This document shows positions 8,550 to 18,200 of a DNA stretch of 64,000 nucleotides, in pieces. The notes below the pieces were generated by a model. The model did not search any database and was not told where the DNA came from. It worked only from the letters and a program-made list of their open reading frames with translations. The position numbers and the translations under genes are program-made. The stretch lies in contig CAZQIZ010000004.1 of assembly GCA_964593585.1 (NCBI GenBank), positions 1 through 64,000 of the forward strand, given 5' to 3'. The stretch's first letter is position 1; each line of letters starts with the position of its first letter. The DNA comes from JACQFV01 sp964593585 (GTDB taxonomy: Bacteria; Zixibacteria; MSB-5A5; WJJR01).

Positions 8550-8656
8550 CACACCTCCCCGTGCACCGGCGACCACCCGGTCGCCTGAATGGAGCACGTC
8601 ATAGTTTACGACACCCTCCCGCCGAAGTTTCGCAATTCGGACGGGCGGACAACGCC

Positions 8657-9421
8657 TTAGCGCGGTGTCGTAGAGTCGGAGGGACGGGGCTTTTCCGCCT
8701 CCCCGGTCATGGGGACAAAGCGGACGGGAAAGAGTGTGCGGCGCTCCACGCCGGCGGCGGTTTTTGTCAGCAGGATCAGACTTTGATCCTCGTCGCCAAC
8801 GGGCAGGATCATGCGCCCGCCGACGGCCAGTTGGTCCACCAGCGCCGACGGAATGTGATCGGGGGCGGCCGTGACGATAACGGCATCGAAGGGGGCCTTC
8901 TCGGGCCAGCCGCGGTAACCGTCGCCGATTTTCACCGTGATGTTGCGGTAGCCGAGCGCAGTCAGCGTCGATTCGGCCCGCTGCCCGAGCGAGTCGAGGA
9001 TTTCAATCGAGCATACTTCATCGACAATCTCGGCCAGCACCGCCGCCTGATACCCGGATCCGGTGCCGATTTCGAGCACCCGGTCGCGCGGCTTCAATTG
9101 CAACGCCTCGGTCATGGCCGCGACGATGTACGGTTGCGAGATCGTCTGGCCGTAGCCGATCGGCAACGGCGTGTCGTCGTAGGCATCATCCTGGAACTGC
9201 GGCGGTACAAAGCGGTGGCGCGGGACCACACGCATGGCATCGAGCACGACCGAGTCGCGGACCCCGCGCCCCTCGATCTGACGATGCACCATCTCGGCCC
9301 GCGCGCGCGCGAAGGCCTCGTCGGCGCCGGGCGTCGGCGTGGGTGGCTCCCAGGAAGAAGCCCGCGGTTCCGACCAAGCCATCAGCAGGCAAACTCCCGA
9401 TATGAGCGTTGCGGTCCACAC
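8657..9421 (-). CDS. pcm: Protein-L-isoaspartate O-methyltransferase
   Basis: 254 residues from a GTG at 9421. Methylates L-isoaspartyl residues of damaged proteins using S-adenosylmethionine. Family motifs: MVHRQIEGRGVRDSVVLDAM, the N-terminal signature VPRHRFVPP, PLPIGYGQTISQPYIVA, the SAM-binding VLEIGTGSGYQAAVLA, and APFDAVIVTAA, GGRMILPVG. The first 20 residues (MWTATLISGVCLLMAWSEP) resemble a signal peptide, so the enzyme may be exported; an ATG at 9382 would remove it and give a cytosolic protein. Standard family length is about 210, so the N-terminus is longer than usual either way. Runs alone, upstream of the PspC gene. Confidence 0.92.
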   Translation of the reverse strand: MWTATLISGVCLLMAWSEPRASSWEPPTPTPGADEAFARARAEMVHRQIEGRGVRDSVVLDAMRVVPRHRFVPPQFQDDAYDDTPLPIGYGQTISQPYIVAAMTEALQLKPRDRVLEIGTGSGYQAAVLAEIVDEVCSIEILDSLGQRAESTLTALGYRNITVKIGDGYRGWPEKAPFDAVIVTAAPDHIPSALVDQLAVGGRMILPVGDEDQSLILLTKTAAGVERRTLFPVRFVPMTGEAEKPRPSDSTTPR

Positions 9422-9483
9422 GGCGTCACAACAAAAACCTACCGTCCCGCCACCGGGTTGGCAACCGAATTCAGCGCGCCGGA

Positions 9484-9520
9484 GAAAGCCCCGCCGGTCG
9501 CATCGACCAGCGGGGCCTGT
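9484..9520 (-). terminator. Probable terminator after the anti-sigma gene
   Basis: Two-part stem: outer 7 bp (GCCCCGC with GCGGGGC) and inner 4 bp (GGTC with GACC) around a 5-nt loop, followed on the minus strand by TTTC. It lies 40 bp beyond the stop of the anti-sigma gene. Confidence 0.6.
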
Positions 9521-9561
9521 GTTGCAGCCACCACGAACGGGCTTTGGGATGCGTTAATTCG

Positions 9562-10737
9562 TCAGCGTTGCAGCGCGGTCCGTCGGTTCTCCAAATGCGT
9601 CCGCCGATTCTGCCACTCGCGCGCGGTGGCGGAATCGCCGGGGACGGTCCGGGTGAAGTAGTCGACCGCGACAATGGCGGAGTCGACGACAACCTGCTGG
9701 TCGGAGAGCATTCCCAGACGGTACCACGCGGTCGACCACTGACTCCACTGCGACATGGCGCGGCTGGACGGCGGCACCGTCTCCATATGGGCGATCAGTT
9801 CGCGCAACTCGGCGATTTCATCGAAGCGGCGCATCTGCTCGGCCGTGGTGAGACGTTCGGAACCGCGTGACGGCGCGGCCGCCGGTCCTTCCAGGAGACG
9901 GGTCAGCGTGGATGCCGCGCCCGCCGTCTCGAACCCCTGATCGGCCAGCGCCATCTGGCGCTCGTAGGCGCCGAAGGGGTCCTGCGCGGCCAGACGGCCA
10001 TCGTCAGAGGAAGACTTCTTATCGGGGGCATTCGAATCGACCTGCCCCATGATCATGACTTGTCGATCAGGCCAGAGCGTCTCGGACGGTGTGGTCCCAC
10101 GCCGGTCGGCGACTGCCATCGTGGGCTCGGCGGACGACGACGCCGGGACATCGGCGGGCACTGTCGCCAACTCCGGCTCAGCTGCAGTGGTCGCGCCGGC
10201 GGTGGAAGGCGCCGGGGCGGTACGCAGATCGCTCTCGGCCTGCCGACGCACCGGAGCAGTTGCGGTCGCCGACGGCTCTGTGCTCGGGGCCGTCTCTTCG
10301 ACAATGGCGAATTCAGATGTATTCGGCGCCTGCGAGAGGGCTTCCACCCGCGACTGGAGCTCCGCCTCAGTGAGGATGGGGACCGACTCGGTGGTCACCA
10401 GCGCCCGCTGGTTGGCCACGACCGCGACCAGGACAACGGCCATGGCCGGCGCCCAAGCGCGCGCCAGGATCCGCTGCCAGCGGGGAGTGGCCGGTTCCAG
10501 CGAGATCACGGTGGTCACCGGGGCATCGAGACGCCGTGCCACTTGCTCGCGCATGTAGGCCCAATACTCGTCGCCGGGCTCGGGGATGGGCATGGCGGAG
10601 ATGGAGCGGTCCAGCAGACGGACCTCCTCGATCAAGGTGCGGCAACCGGGACAGGCGGCGGCATGCTCCACTACCGCGGCCGGGAGATTCCCCGCCCCTT
10701 TTGTCCAGACCCAGTTTTCGACCCCACGGCAATTCAT
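9562..10737 (-). CDS. Zinc-finger anti-sigma factor-like membrane protein
   Basis: 391 residues. The N-terminus carries the HxxxCxxC zinc-binding core of anti-sigma domains (VEHAAACPGCRTLIEEV), then a single membrane segment near residues 95-110 (APAMAVVLVAVVANQ). The rest is an extracytoplasmic part: a long low-complexity Ala/Thr/Glu/Pro stretch to about residue 230, then a helical region (RFDEIAELRELIAHMET, WYRLGMLSDQQVVVDSAIV) that resembles TPR-like tails in anti-sigma factors. It follows the ECF sigma gene by about 70 bp, so it most likely sequesters that sigma factor at the membrane. ATG at 10737 is preceded by AAAGGTAAG. The signal that releases sigma is unknown. Confidence 0.85.
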   Translation of the reverse strand: MNCRGVENWVWTKGAGNLPAAVVEHAAACPGCRTLIEEVRLLDRSISAMPIPEPGDEYWAYMREQVARRLDAPVTTVISLEPATPRWQRILARAWAPAMAVVLVAVVANQRALVTTESVPILTEAELQSRVEALSQAPNTSEFAIVEETAPSTEPSATATAPVRRQAESDLRTAPAPSTAGATTAAEPELATVPADVPASSSAEPTMAVADRRGTTPSETLWPDRQVMIMGQVDSNAPDKKSSSDDGRLAAQDPFGAYERQMALADQGFETAGAASTLTRLLEGPAAAPSRGSERLTTAEQMRRFDEIAELRELIAHMETVPPSSRAMSQWSQWSTAWYRLGMLSDQQVVVDSAIVAVDYFTRTVPGDSATAREWQNRRTHLENRRTALQR

Positions 10738-10754
10738 CGTCTTACCTTTCCCCT

Positions 10755-10772
10755 GTCCGGCCGAAGCCGGAC
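10755..10772 (-). promoter_or_regulatory. UUCG-tetraloop hairpin between sigma and anti-sigma genes
   Basis: A perfect 7-bp stem (GTCCGGC/GCCGGAC) closing a TTCG loop on the transcribed strand, i.e. a C(UUCG)G extra-stable tetraloop. It lies between the sigma stop (10809) and the anti-sigma ribosome-binding site. Likely an mRNA stability or relative-expression element; no T-run follows. Confidence 0.5.
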
Positions 10773-10808
10773 GCCTGCCCTTTCCCCTATTACCATCGGT
10801 CGGGCATT

Positions 10809-11414
10809 CTATTCCCGCAGATCGTCCATTAAGTCACCCAGCGCCTCACGAAGCCGGTGGCGGGCGCGGGCGATCCGGGACATAACGGTCCCCATTGATA
10901 CGCCAAGTGCTTTGGATATTTCATCATAGCTCATTTCATCGCGGATGCGCAGGAGCATAATCGTCCGGTACAACGGCGGCAGATCGTTGATGGCCGCTTC
11001 GAGTCGCTGCAACACACGTTTGCGCCGGAATCCCGCATCGGGCTGGGCCGATTCACGCTCGAAATCGGACGGATCGGGTCGGTTCTCCTGCGCCCATTGG
11101 GTCCGGAATTGCTGCTTGCGCACGATATTGAGTGCCACATTGACAGTGCTCCGGCACAGCCAGGCACCGAAGGGGCGATCGGGATTGACCCGGTCGATGG
11201 CCTGGTAGGTGCGCACAAAGACATCTTGTGCCACCTCGTCCGCAAGGTCATGTGTACGAACAACATGGAAGGCCCAGCGGTATACCTGCCGCTGGTAGAT
11301 CCGTACCAATTGGTCGTAGGCGCGACGGTCCCCTTTTTGGGCCAGACGGATCAGCTCGGGCTCGCTGAGCGCCGGATAGTGCTGATCACCGCCCGTGTCC
11401 GTTCTGGTTACCAT
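10809..11414 (-). CDS. ECF-family RNA polymerase sigma factor
   Basis: 201 residues with sigma region 2 (LIRLAQKGDRRAYDQLVRIY, HDLADEVAQDVFVRTYQAID, FGAWLCRSTVNVALNIVR) and region 4 (RLEAAINDLPPLYRTIMLL, MSYDEISKALGVSMGTVMSR) but no regions 1 or 3, the ECF layout. It directs RNA polymerase to a stress or envelope regulon. The gene starts 12 bp after holA and is followed by the zinc-finger anti-sigma gene, so the three form one transcription unit. The Shine-Dalgarno is weak, suggesting low translation or coupling to holA. Confidence 0.94.
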   Translation of the reverse strand: MVTRTDTGGDQHYPALSEPELIRLAQKGDRRAYDQLVRIYQRQVYRWAFHVVRTHDLADEVAQDVFVRTYQAIDRVNPDRPFGAWLCRSTVNVALNIVRKQQFRTQWAQENRPDPSDFERESAQPDAGFRRKRVLQRLEAAINDLPPLYRTIMLLRIRDEMSYDEISKALGVSMGTVMSRIARARHRLREALGDLMDDLRE

Positions 11415-11426
11415 CGGCGATTCGGA

Positions 11427-12470
11427 TTATTCCCCATTGCGAACAGCGGACAGGTCCAGGAAGGCATCACGGGGAATGTTTCGTCCAGCCACAATCCGCC
11501 AGACAAACAACTCCCAGGCAAGCACGGGACTGGCCTTGGAAGTCTTTACCATGTAATCGGTTTCGAAGGCGGCCTCGCAGGTGCGGATCAGGGCATCAAA
11601 ACCCAGATCGGTGGCTTGCTTGTACAGTTTCCGCATGAGGAATGCGTGGATATGCATCTGCTGAGCGATCTGCTCGATGGGCCGGTCGGATAATTCGAGA
11701 ATCTTCAGGTAGCGCTGGCACTGGCCAAAGATCAAGGATAGCAAAACGGGCAGTTCACCAAACTGGCGACTAGCGGAGGCCGCGAGAGTTCGGGCAATTG
11801 TCAGGCCACGCTCAAAGTCGGAGCGTGACGCCGCCTCCAGGAGTTGGAAGACATCGTACTCGCCCTCGCCGGCGAGCACGACCTCAATATCCGCGGCTTC
11901 GATGCGACGGCGCTTGCCGACGTACAGAGTGACTCGTTCGATCGTCTGGCGCGCGGCGAACAGGTCGGTGCCATGTACACTCGCGATCAGTTCTACGGCC
12001 GGTGGTGCCAATGTCGTGCCGAGATCGGCGGCGATGCGGGTCACCCACCCGGAGATCTGATCGGGGTAGACGCGCTTGAATTCCTCCACCGGGCCTAGCG
12101 TGGTCAGCTTCTTGCCGAGCACCGTGCAGCGGTCCAGCTCCGCGGCGGTCAGAAGCCACTTGGTCGAGGGCGACGATTGCTGCAGGATCCGGATCAGCTC
12201 TTCCTGCTCCTTGCCGGTGACCTTTTCGACGTCGCGAATCAGGACCAGTTGCGTGGTTTCGAACATCGGCATGGTGGCGCCAGCGCCGAGGAGACGATCG
12301 AAGTCGATGTGGGGCGCGGTGAAGGTCTCGACGCGCAGGTCGTCGCCCGCCTGCCGCCGCCAGATCGTCTTCCAATGCTCGGCGGCTTCCCAGAGCAGAT
12401 AGGGATTCTCCGCAATGAGAAGATAGAAGGAGCCGAACCTGCCCTGCGCGCGATCTTCCGAGAAGCTCAT
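11427..12470 (-). CDS. holA: DNA polymerase III, delta subunit
   Basis: 347 residues. The delta subunit opens the beta clamp in the replicative clamp loader. Evidence: YLLIAENPYLLWEAAEHWKT at the N-terminus, the domain I strand ETTQLVLIRDVEKVTGKEQE, STKWLLTAAELDR, domain II GWVTRIAADLGTTLAPPAVE with LIASVHGTDLFAARQTIERV, and domain III QFGELPVLLSLIFGQCQRYL, typical in order and size. ATG at 12470 is chosen since the sequence upstream in frame has no family similarity and runs through an intergenic palindrome; no clear Shine-Dalgarno is seen. First gene of a holA-sigma-anti-sigma unit. Confidence 0.88.
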   Translation of the reverse strand: MSFSEDRAQGRFGSFYLLIAENPYLLWEAAEHWKTIWRRQAGDDLRVETFTAPHIDFDRLLGAGATMPMFETTQLVLIRDVEKVTGKEQEELIRILQQSSPSTKWLLTAAELDRCTVLGKKLTTLGPVEEFKRVYPDQISGWVTRIAADLGTTLAPPAVELIASVHGTDLFAARQTIERVTLYVGKRRRIEAADIEVVLAGEGEYDVFQLLEAASRSDFERGLTIARTLAASASRQFGELPVLLSLIFGQCQRYLKILELSDRPIEQIAQQMHIHAFLMRKLYKQATDLGFDALIRTCEAAFETDYMVKTSKASPVLAWELFVWRIVAGRNIPRDAFLDLSAVRNGE

Positions 12471-12491
12471 GATGTGTGCGATGCGTGCGTT

Positions 12492-12522
12492 GTGTCCCGC
12501 CCCCGCCGGCGGGCAGGACAAA
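12492..12522. repeat. GC-rich imperfect palindrome
   Basis: Inverted repeat with arms TGTCC...GCCC and GGGC...GGACA between the small RNase H-like gene and holA. No T-run; could be an intergenic palindromic element or a weak terminator of the small gene. Confidence 0.35.
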
Positions 12523-12589
12523 CATATACAGCCGGCCGCCCCTGCGCCAAGCACTTCGGCGGCGATCGCAAGATCGGCCGATTCTTCGG

Positions 12590-12967
12590 TCAGCGAGGAA
12601 CGTCGCTGGGGCGGGCGGGATTGTCCGCCGGCGGCACCCAGCCGATCGTGTAAGGAATGCGTCGTTTGAGCAGCAGCGCGACGTTGCGGAAGTTTTCCAG
12701 CCCCCGGGCGCAGTCGCGGCGGTCGTTCACCTGGCTGACCACCGAGAAGGAATCCCCAAAGATTTCGAGCGTCTTGTTCTCGAAGACACGGGGATTGATC
12801 TCGACGAATTCCAGCAACGCCAGCAGACTGGCGTATTCGCATTCGCCCGCGGTGCCCTGGTAGCGGGCGCGGAAGGTGATCTTCAGTTCGGGGATGACGA
12901 AGGAAACAAATCCGGCCCCGGGCTCGTCGGGCTGGCCGGGTTTAATCGACGAAAAGTAGCATTGCAT
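12590..12967 (-). CDS. Small RNase H-fold-like protein, function unknown
   Basis: 125 residues, ATG at 12967 behind GGGAGAACGG. It shows part of the RNase HI pattern: AGECEYASLLALLEFVEI (the glutamate-bearing helix of RNase H) and, 24 residues later, LEIFGDSFSVVSQVND (the strand-Asp-Ser turn and helix of the second catalytic aspartate). The expected first aspartate on beta-strand 1 is not evident (GFVSFVIPELKITFRARY), and the C-terminal end runs into a disordered Pro-rich tail instead of a helix with the fourth acidic residue. So it is probably a diverged, possibly inactive, RNase H-like protein. Lies just upstream of holA on the same strand; relationship to replication is only suggested by position. 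Confidence 0.7.
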   Translation of the reverse strand: MQCYFSSIKPGQPDEPGAGFVSFVIPELKITFRARYQGTAGECEYASLLALLEFVEINPRVFENKTLEIFGDSFSVVSQVNDRRDCARGLENFRNVALLLKRRIPYTIGWVPPADNPARPSDVPR

Positions 12968-13168
12968 CCGTTCTCCCTAGATGTTCGCAGGTCGACCCCC
13001 GCTGTCAGTGGATGCAAAGCCCGTGCCGTGCCCTCAGCCCAACCCGGCGCACTCTGCCAGGAATGGCTAACCTGCTTGTGGACTTACACTCGGCGCGGCG
13101 CGCCGGAATGACGACCACCGCCGGTGTGCATATCGGTGCAGAGTTTCTGCCCGGAGGCAGCCGGCAGG

Positions 13169-14341
13169 TCAGACTTTCTCGAAGGGATCGAAGAGCTTGC
13201 GGTGCTCAAGCATGGCGTAACGATCGGTCATGCCGGCGATGTAATCGCAGACGACCTGGCGCACATGCGCCTCGTCGGCATCGCGGCCGTTTGCGATTTT
13301 GGCCAGATACTGCGGGGCCAACTGGCGCGGCTCGCTGACGTAGGCGTCGAAGAGCGCATGCACCATCCGCTCGGCCTTCAGTTTCATCCGCACCAACCGG
13401 TAGTGACGGTACATGCGTTCGTAGAGGAAACGTTTTAAGGGGTCGATCTTCGCTTGGAATCCGGGCGAGAACTTCATGAAGATCACCGCAGCGGCGCGGA
13501 CATCCTCGAGCGAACGGATGTTGTGCGTTTCCAGCAGCTGATGGGCATGGTCGACCAGATCAGTGACTTGGCGGTTGATCAGCAGCCGGACGATGTGGTG
13601 CCGGCGTAGGCGCCGGTCGAGGTCCGGGTACGCGCGACGCGATTCCGCGTTGAGTTCCTCCCAGAGCTCGATGCCGCTTAAATCCTCCCAGGCGAACATG
13701 TCGGCGCGCAGGCCATCGTCGAGGTCATGGGAATTGTAGGCGATCTCATCGGCGAAGTTGACCAGTTGCGCCTCGAGGGTGGGACGCCACTCGGGGTGGA
13801 ATTCGGGCAGACGCGCCTCGGGACGGTCGTAGACGGTCTCGTGTTTGACAATCCCCTCGCGGACCTCGAAGGTGAGGTTCAATCCGGTGTGTCCGGGATA
13901 GCGTTCCTCCAGCACCTCGACCACGCGTAATGATTGGCGGTTGTGCGAAAATCCGCCGTCGAGCGCCATCTTGGCGTTGAGCGCATCCTCGCCGGCATGG
14001 CCGAACGGGGTGTGTCCGAGGTCATGGGCCAGCGCGATCGCCTCGGCGAGATCCTCGTTGAGCGCCATGGCGCGGGCGATCGAGCGGGCAATCTGCGCGA
14101 CCTCGATGGTGTGGGTGAGACGGGTGCGGTAGTTGTCGCCCTCGTGATTGACAAAGACCTGGGTTTTGTATTCGAGACGACGGAATGCCGCGGAGTGGAT
14201 GATCCGTTCGCGGTCGCGCTGGAATTCGGTGCGGTAGGGGTGCGCCGGCTCGACATGGACCCGTCCCAGCGTGCGCGCGCTAAGCGCGGCATATGGGGCG
14301 AGGACCTGTGCTTCCAGTTCGGCGAGGTTGCGTCGGGTCAT
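13169..14341 (-). CDS. dgt: Deoxyguanosinetriphosphate triphosphohydrolase-like protein
   Basis: About 390 residues. HD-domain dNTPase that cleaves dGTP to deoxyguanosine and triphosphate, controlling dNTP pools. Motifs: FQRDRERIIHSAAFRRLEYK, THTIEVAQIARSIA (first metal His), the AHDLGHTPFGHAGE HD signature, GFSHNRQSLR, and ADEIAYNSHDLDDGLR (last metal Asp). The C-terminal KRFLYERMYRHYRLVRM is typical of the shorter, bacterial Dgt-like group. The ATG at 14341 has GAGGATGAA upstream; a longer frame to 14413 would overlap the barrel gene. It is the last gene after the lamin-tail cluster, 59 bp from it. Confidence 0.93.
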   Translation of the reverse strand: MTRRNLAELEAQVLAPYAALSARTLGRVHVEPAHPYRTEFQRDRERIIHSAAFRRLEYKTQVFVNHEGDNYRTRLTHTIEVAQIARSIARAMALNEDLAEAIALAHDLGHTPFGHAGEDALNAKMALDGGFSHNRQSLRVVEVLEERYPGHTGLNLTFEVREGIVKHETVYDRPEARLPEFHPEWRPTLEAQLVNFADEIAYNSHDLDDGLRADMFAWEDLSGIELWEELNAESRRAYPDLDRRLRRHHIVRLLINRQVTDLVDHAHQLLETHNIRSLEDVRAAAVIFMKFSPGFQAKIDPLKRFLYERMYRHYRLVRMKLKAERMVHALFDAYVSEPRQLAPQYLAKIANGRDADEAHVRQVVCDYIAGMTDRYAMLEHRKLFDPFEKV

Positions 14342-14400
14342 TTCATCCTCAGGCGGCGGAAGATACGATATGGGCGGAGTGGAAACGACCGGATTTCGGC

Positions 14401-15228
14401 TCACCGGCTCCACGCCAGACCGATGGCGTGTGTGCCGCCCAGTTCGGGGTGCCCCTCATAGGTGTAGACCAGCGCGCCGCCGCGGTAGCGGAATCGTCCG
14501 CCGAGAGCGTAGCGCACCGGATCGAAGCGCAATCCGGCCAGGAACTCCACGTTGTCGGTCAGTGAGAGAACCTGCCCCAAACCGAAGCGATGATCGCCCT
14601 CACGCGTCCGGCGCCAGAGTGCGCCGAGAGCCACTTCTTCTCCGGCTGTCCACGCCGCCGACAGTTCGACTACCGGATCGGAGGGGTCATTCTCGTAAAC
14701 CCGGTCGAGCGTGATACTGTGAAGCGCGGCGGCGAGGTGAAGCGACGGCCACGGACGTGCCGCAACGGAGACTGTGCCGAAGGCGCCGGCATACCGTGAG
14801 AGATTGTCGCCGAATTCGGCGCTGGTGTACATGAGCGACACGCCGACGGCAAGTCGTCGCAGGGGCGTCATGGCGATTGCGCCGGTGAGGCGATACTCCT
14901 GATACAAACCTGCCTCGCCGGAGCGAGTGATCGTGCCACCGGCGCGCCAGCGGCCGATTCGGTGCGCGGCGGCCAGCGTAAGATCCTCCAGTTCACTCAA
15001 GCCGAATGGTTGGCGATAAGAGAGTTCCAGCGCGGTGCGTGTGTCGGCAAGACCCGACAACGCCGGATGCGTGCCCACGACCGCCGGAGCCCCGGGCAAA
15101 AGCGCGTAGACCTCTCCGACGCTTTGCAGCACCGCTGAACCGAATTCATAGTCCTGCGCCAATGCGCGTTTCGCGAGGACCAGCCCGAGAAGGGCGACCA
15201 GCGGAATCAGGAGTCGTCGCCGGGTCAT
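14401..15228 (-). CDS. PorV/PorQ-like outer-membrane beta-barrel protein
   Basis: 275 residues with signal peptide (LLIPLVALLGLVLAKRALAQ) and an alternating beta-strand pattern to the end (WRAGGTITRSGEAGLYQEYR, RLAVGVSLMYTSAEFG, VEFLAGLRFDPVRYALGGRF, GALVYTYEGHPELGGTHAIG). The N-terminal part (GEVYALLPGAPAVVGTHPAL) and the fold style resemble PorV/PorQ-family barrels, which in Bacteroidetes carry type IX cargo; this is an inference, not a firm family call. The ATG overlaps the stop of the lamin-tail gene by 4 bp (ATGA), so the two are translated together. Confidence 0.72.
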   Translation of the reverse strand: MTRRRLLIPLVALLGLVLAKRALAQDYEFGSAVLQSVGEVYALLPGAPAVVGTHPALSGLADTRTALELSYRQPFGLSELEDLTLAAAHRIGRWRAGGTITRSGEAGLYQEYRLTGAIAMTPLRRLAVGVSLMYTSAEFGDNLSRYAGAFGTVSVAARPWPSLHLAAALHSITLDRVYENDPSDPVVELSAAWTAGEEVALGALWRRTREGDHRFGLGQVLSLTDNVEFLAGLRFDPVRYALGGRFRYRGGALVYTYEGHPELGGTHAIGLAWSR

Positions 15229-18200
15229 GGGGCCAGCACCACCACGAGTTTCTTCGTCGATCCGGCCGGTTCGGAGCGGGCCAGCAGGATGTATGGGCCG
15301 GGGCGGAGGTCTGCGCCGTCATCGCCGGTGCCATCCCAGGCGATCGTGCCGGAGGCGCTGGGCGCATCATCGACGATGGTGCGCACCGTGTGGCCGTCGC
15401 GATCGAAGATCTTCAGCGTGAGCCGTTCGCCAATGTCGATACGGTAGACGATGTTGGCGGTCTGGCCCGCGGCGCGGAAGATGGGATTGGGCGAAACCGC
15501 CACATCCAGCGGTCCGGCGGCGGCGGCATCGACGGAATTGGGCGCGCCCGGTGTCGCGCCCACGACTGCGACCGACGCGGTCCAATCGGCACGGGTGGCA
15601 AATGTCGGCGACAGGGAGATGCGTTCCCACGATCGGTTGTCGCCGGCTCCCTCCGCATACGTCAGCGAGTCGATGATCTCGCCTAGGACTCCGCGCAGGC
15701 GGATCTTGTCGCCGTCGTTGTTCAACTCGCGCCAGTTGCGGACTTCGATCAAGTTGCCGATGAAACCGGGATACCAGGCAAGAAAGGCGTTACGCTCCCG
15801 GCAGAGGACGATGTAGTCGCCGGGCGCCAGCACGTACGGCACGGAGATCGGAAGCGGCGCATAGGCAACCGAGTCGCCCAGGCCGCAACCGCGCAGGGCA
15901 AGCATCATGTCGGAGGCGTTGTAGAGTTCGACCCATTCGCCGGGGCCGGGACTGGCGGGATCGGCCAGGTATTCCGCGATGACCAGCCCGGGAAAGGCGT
16001 GCCCGACCTGCATCGACCGGGTGGCGCTGTTGTTGTCGCCGAACTCATCATGCGTAACCGCCGCGTGCAGATTGTATAACCCCGGCGGCAGGGGCCCGAA
16101 CTCGAAGGATACGACCACGGTTGACTCCGGCGCCAGGGATGGCAACGCAGTTCGCCAGACTTCCGTGTCGGTGATCCCATCAACGATGCTGATCTCAGCC
16201 TGTTCGACGGTGGCGAAGCCCTCGTTTGCGATTTCAAGCCCGCCGGTGATCGCAGACGGCCAGAAAACGCCGGTCGCATCCAGACCAAATCCGGTCAACG
16301 CCAGATCGTTGTCGTAACGGGCGATTGAATTGGGGCGTCCCGGTGTGGCGCCCCAGAGGTCGATGCTGTATCCCCAATCGCGACGGTCGGCGGGTACAGG
16401 GAGCAACCGCCGGCGTTCGAGCGATCGCCAATCCTGCGGCAAGGCGGCATAAGTCAGCGAGTCGATGATCTCAGTGCCCGCGCCAACCAGTCGGATGCGA
16501 TCGCCGCCATCGCCCAGAGTGCGCCACGCGGGCACGGTCAGGACTTCGCCGGCGAATTGCTGGTACGTGGCGCGGAACTGGTCTTCATCCTGGGCCAGCA
16601 CCACAAACGCCCCCGGCTCCAGAGTGGATGCCGTTGGCGGAAGGCTGGACAGTCCCGTGCTGTCGCCGATCTGGACACCGCGCAGGTCGATGGGAACAGT
16701 GGATGCGTTGTACAATTCGATCCAATCACCGGATAGTCCGGCGGCGGGCGCGGCCATGTACTCGGAGATAATGAGCAGCGACGGCGGACAGAGCACGGTG
16801 ATCACGGCCGTGGCGCTGTCAACTTCGACTCCCTGAGCATCGCGCAGCGAAAATTGCAGGCGCTGCAACCCGATGGGCGCATCGATCCAAGGCAGAGCGA
16901 GGATCGCCGACTGGCCCTCGTCCATTTCCGCGATTGCGATTTCTGCGATCGGTTCGCGCTGCGCGCCGGGATTGGCGAAATCGAGTTCGCGTAAGACAGT
17001 CAGCACAAAACCCGAGGCCGGACCGAAGCGGTGATTGCGCAGCGCCGCGGCCAAAGTGAGCGAGTCGCCCCAACGACGCACCGGCGGCTCGATCCAGACG
17101 GAGTCAAACATCAGTGACCCGGTTTCGCCGCGCGCCACCGAATTGGGCGCGCCGGGGGTGGCGCCCAACGGCGCCTCGGAGACGGTCCAGTCGCCAGGCG
17201 CCGAATACGATGACGTCAGTTCGACACGTTCCACCGATCGGTTGCCGGGATAGGTCAGGCGAAAGGAAAGCGAGTCGATGATTTCGCCGGAGGGACCGAC
17301 CAAGCGAATACCATCGCCGGTATTGTTGAGCGCGCGCCAGCCGGGGATGCCGGTGAGCGCTCCCGTAAAGTCGGGATAGTGGGCGCGAAAGGCGGCCGCG
17401 TTTTCGGCCAATACATGGAATCCACCGGCGGGGATGCTCCCGGCGGCGGCGGGAATCGGCTCGCTGTTGAGCGAATCGCCGACACGCATCCCTTCGAGAC
17501 GAATCCCCCAGTCACTGACGTTGGCAATCTCCACCCATTCCTCCGGGCCGCCGGCCTCGGGATTGGCGAGATACTCGGAGATCACCAAATACGGTCGATC
17601 GAAACGCACGCTGACCGGCACCGTACGCGCATTGTTGGCGCTGTCAGCGTCTTCGTTGAGCCAGGCCGTGATCTGACTGATCCCCGGTGGCGGGTTTGGC
17701 CAATCAAGCACGAGCGTGAGTTCGCCAGTTTCAGGAATGGCCGGGTAGGGTTGCGCAACGATGACGCCGGCTGCGCTCCCCTCGCGTCGCAGCGAGAGCG
17801 TGCCTCCGGCGACATCGCCGAAGCCGACATTGCGGATGCGCACTGCGACGCGCACCGTATCATCCGGCGTGGGGAGAAGCGGGCCCGTGACGACCGTATC
17901 GATGGCCAGATCGCCGCGTGGCGGCAGCACCGAATTGGGAGATCCCGGTGTTGATCCGGAAGGCGCAACACACGGCGCGAAATTGGACGGTGCATCGTTG
18001 TCACCGGGACGAATCCGTTCGATCGAACGTCCATCGCCCGCATCGGAAGTCCAGAGGATGAGCGAGGTATCGCCGGTGGGCGACACCAGACGCACGGTGT
18101 CGCCGGCGTTGCGCAACGACATCTGGCCCACCGTGATCAATGGGAATGATTCGCCGGGCGCGTCGCCCCAGACACCGGAGGAGTCGCCCCAGCGCGTTTC

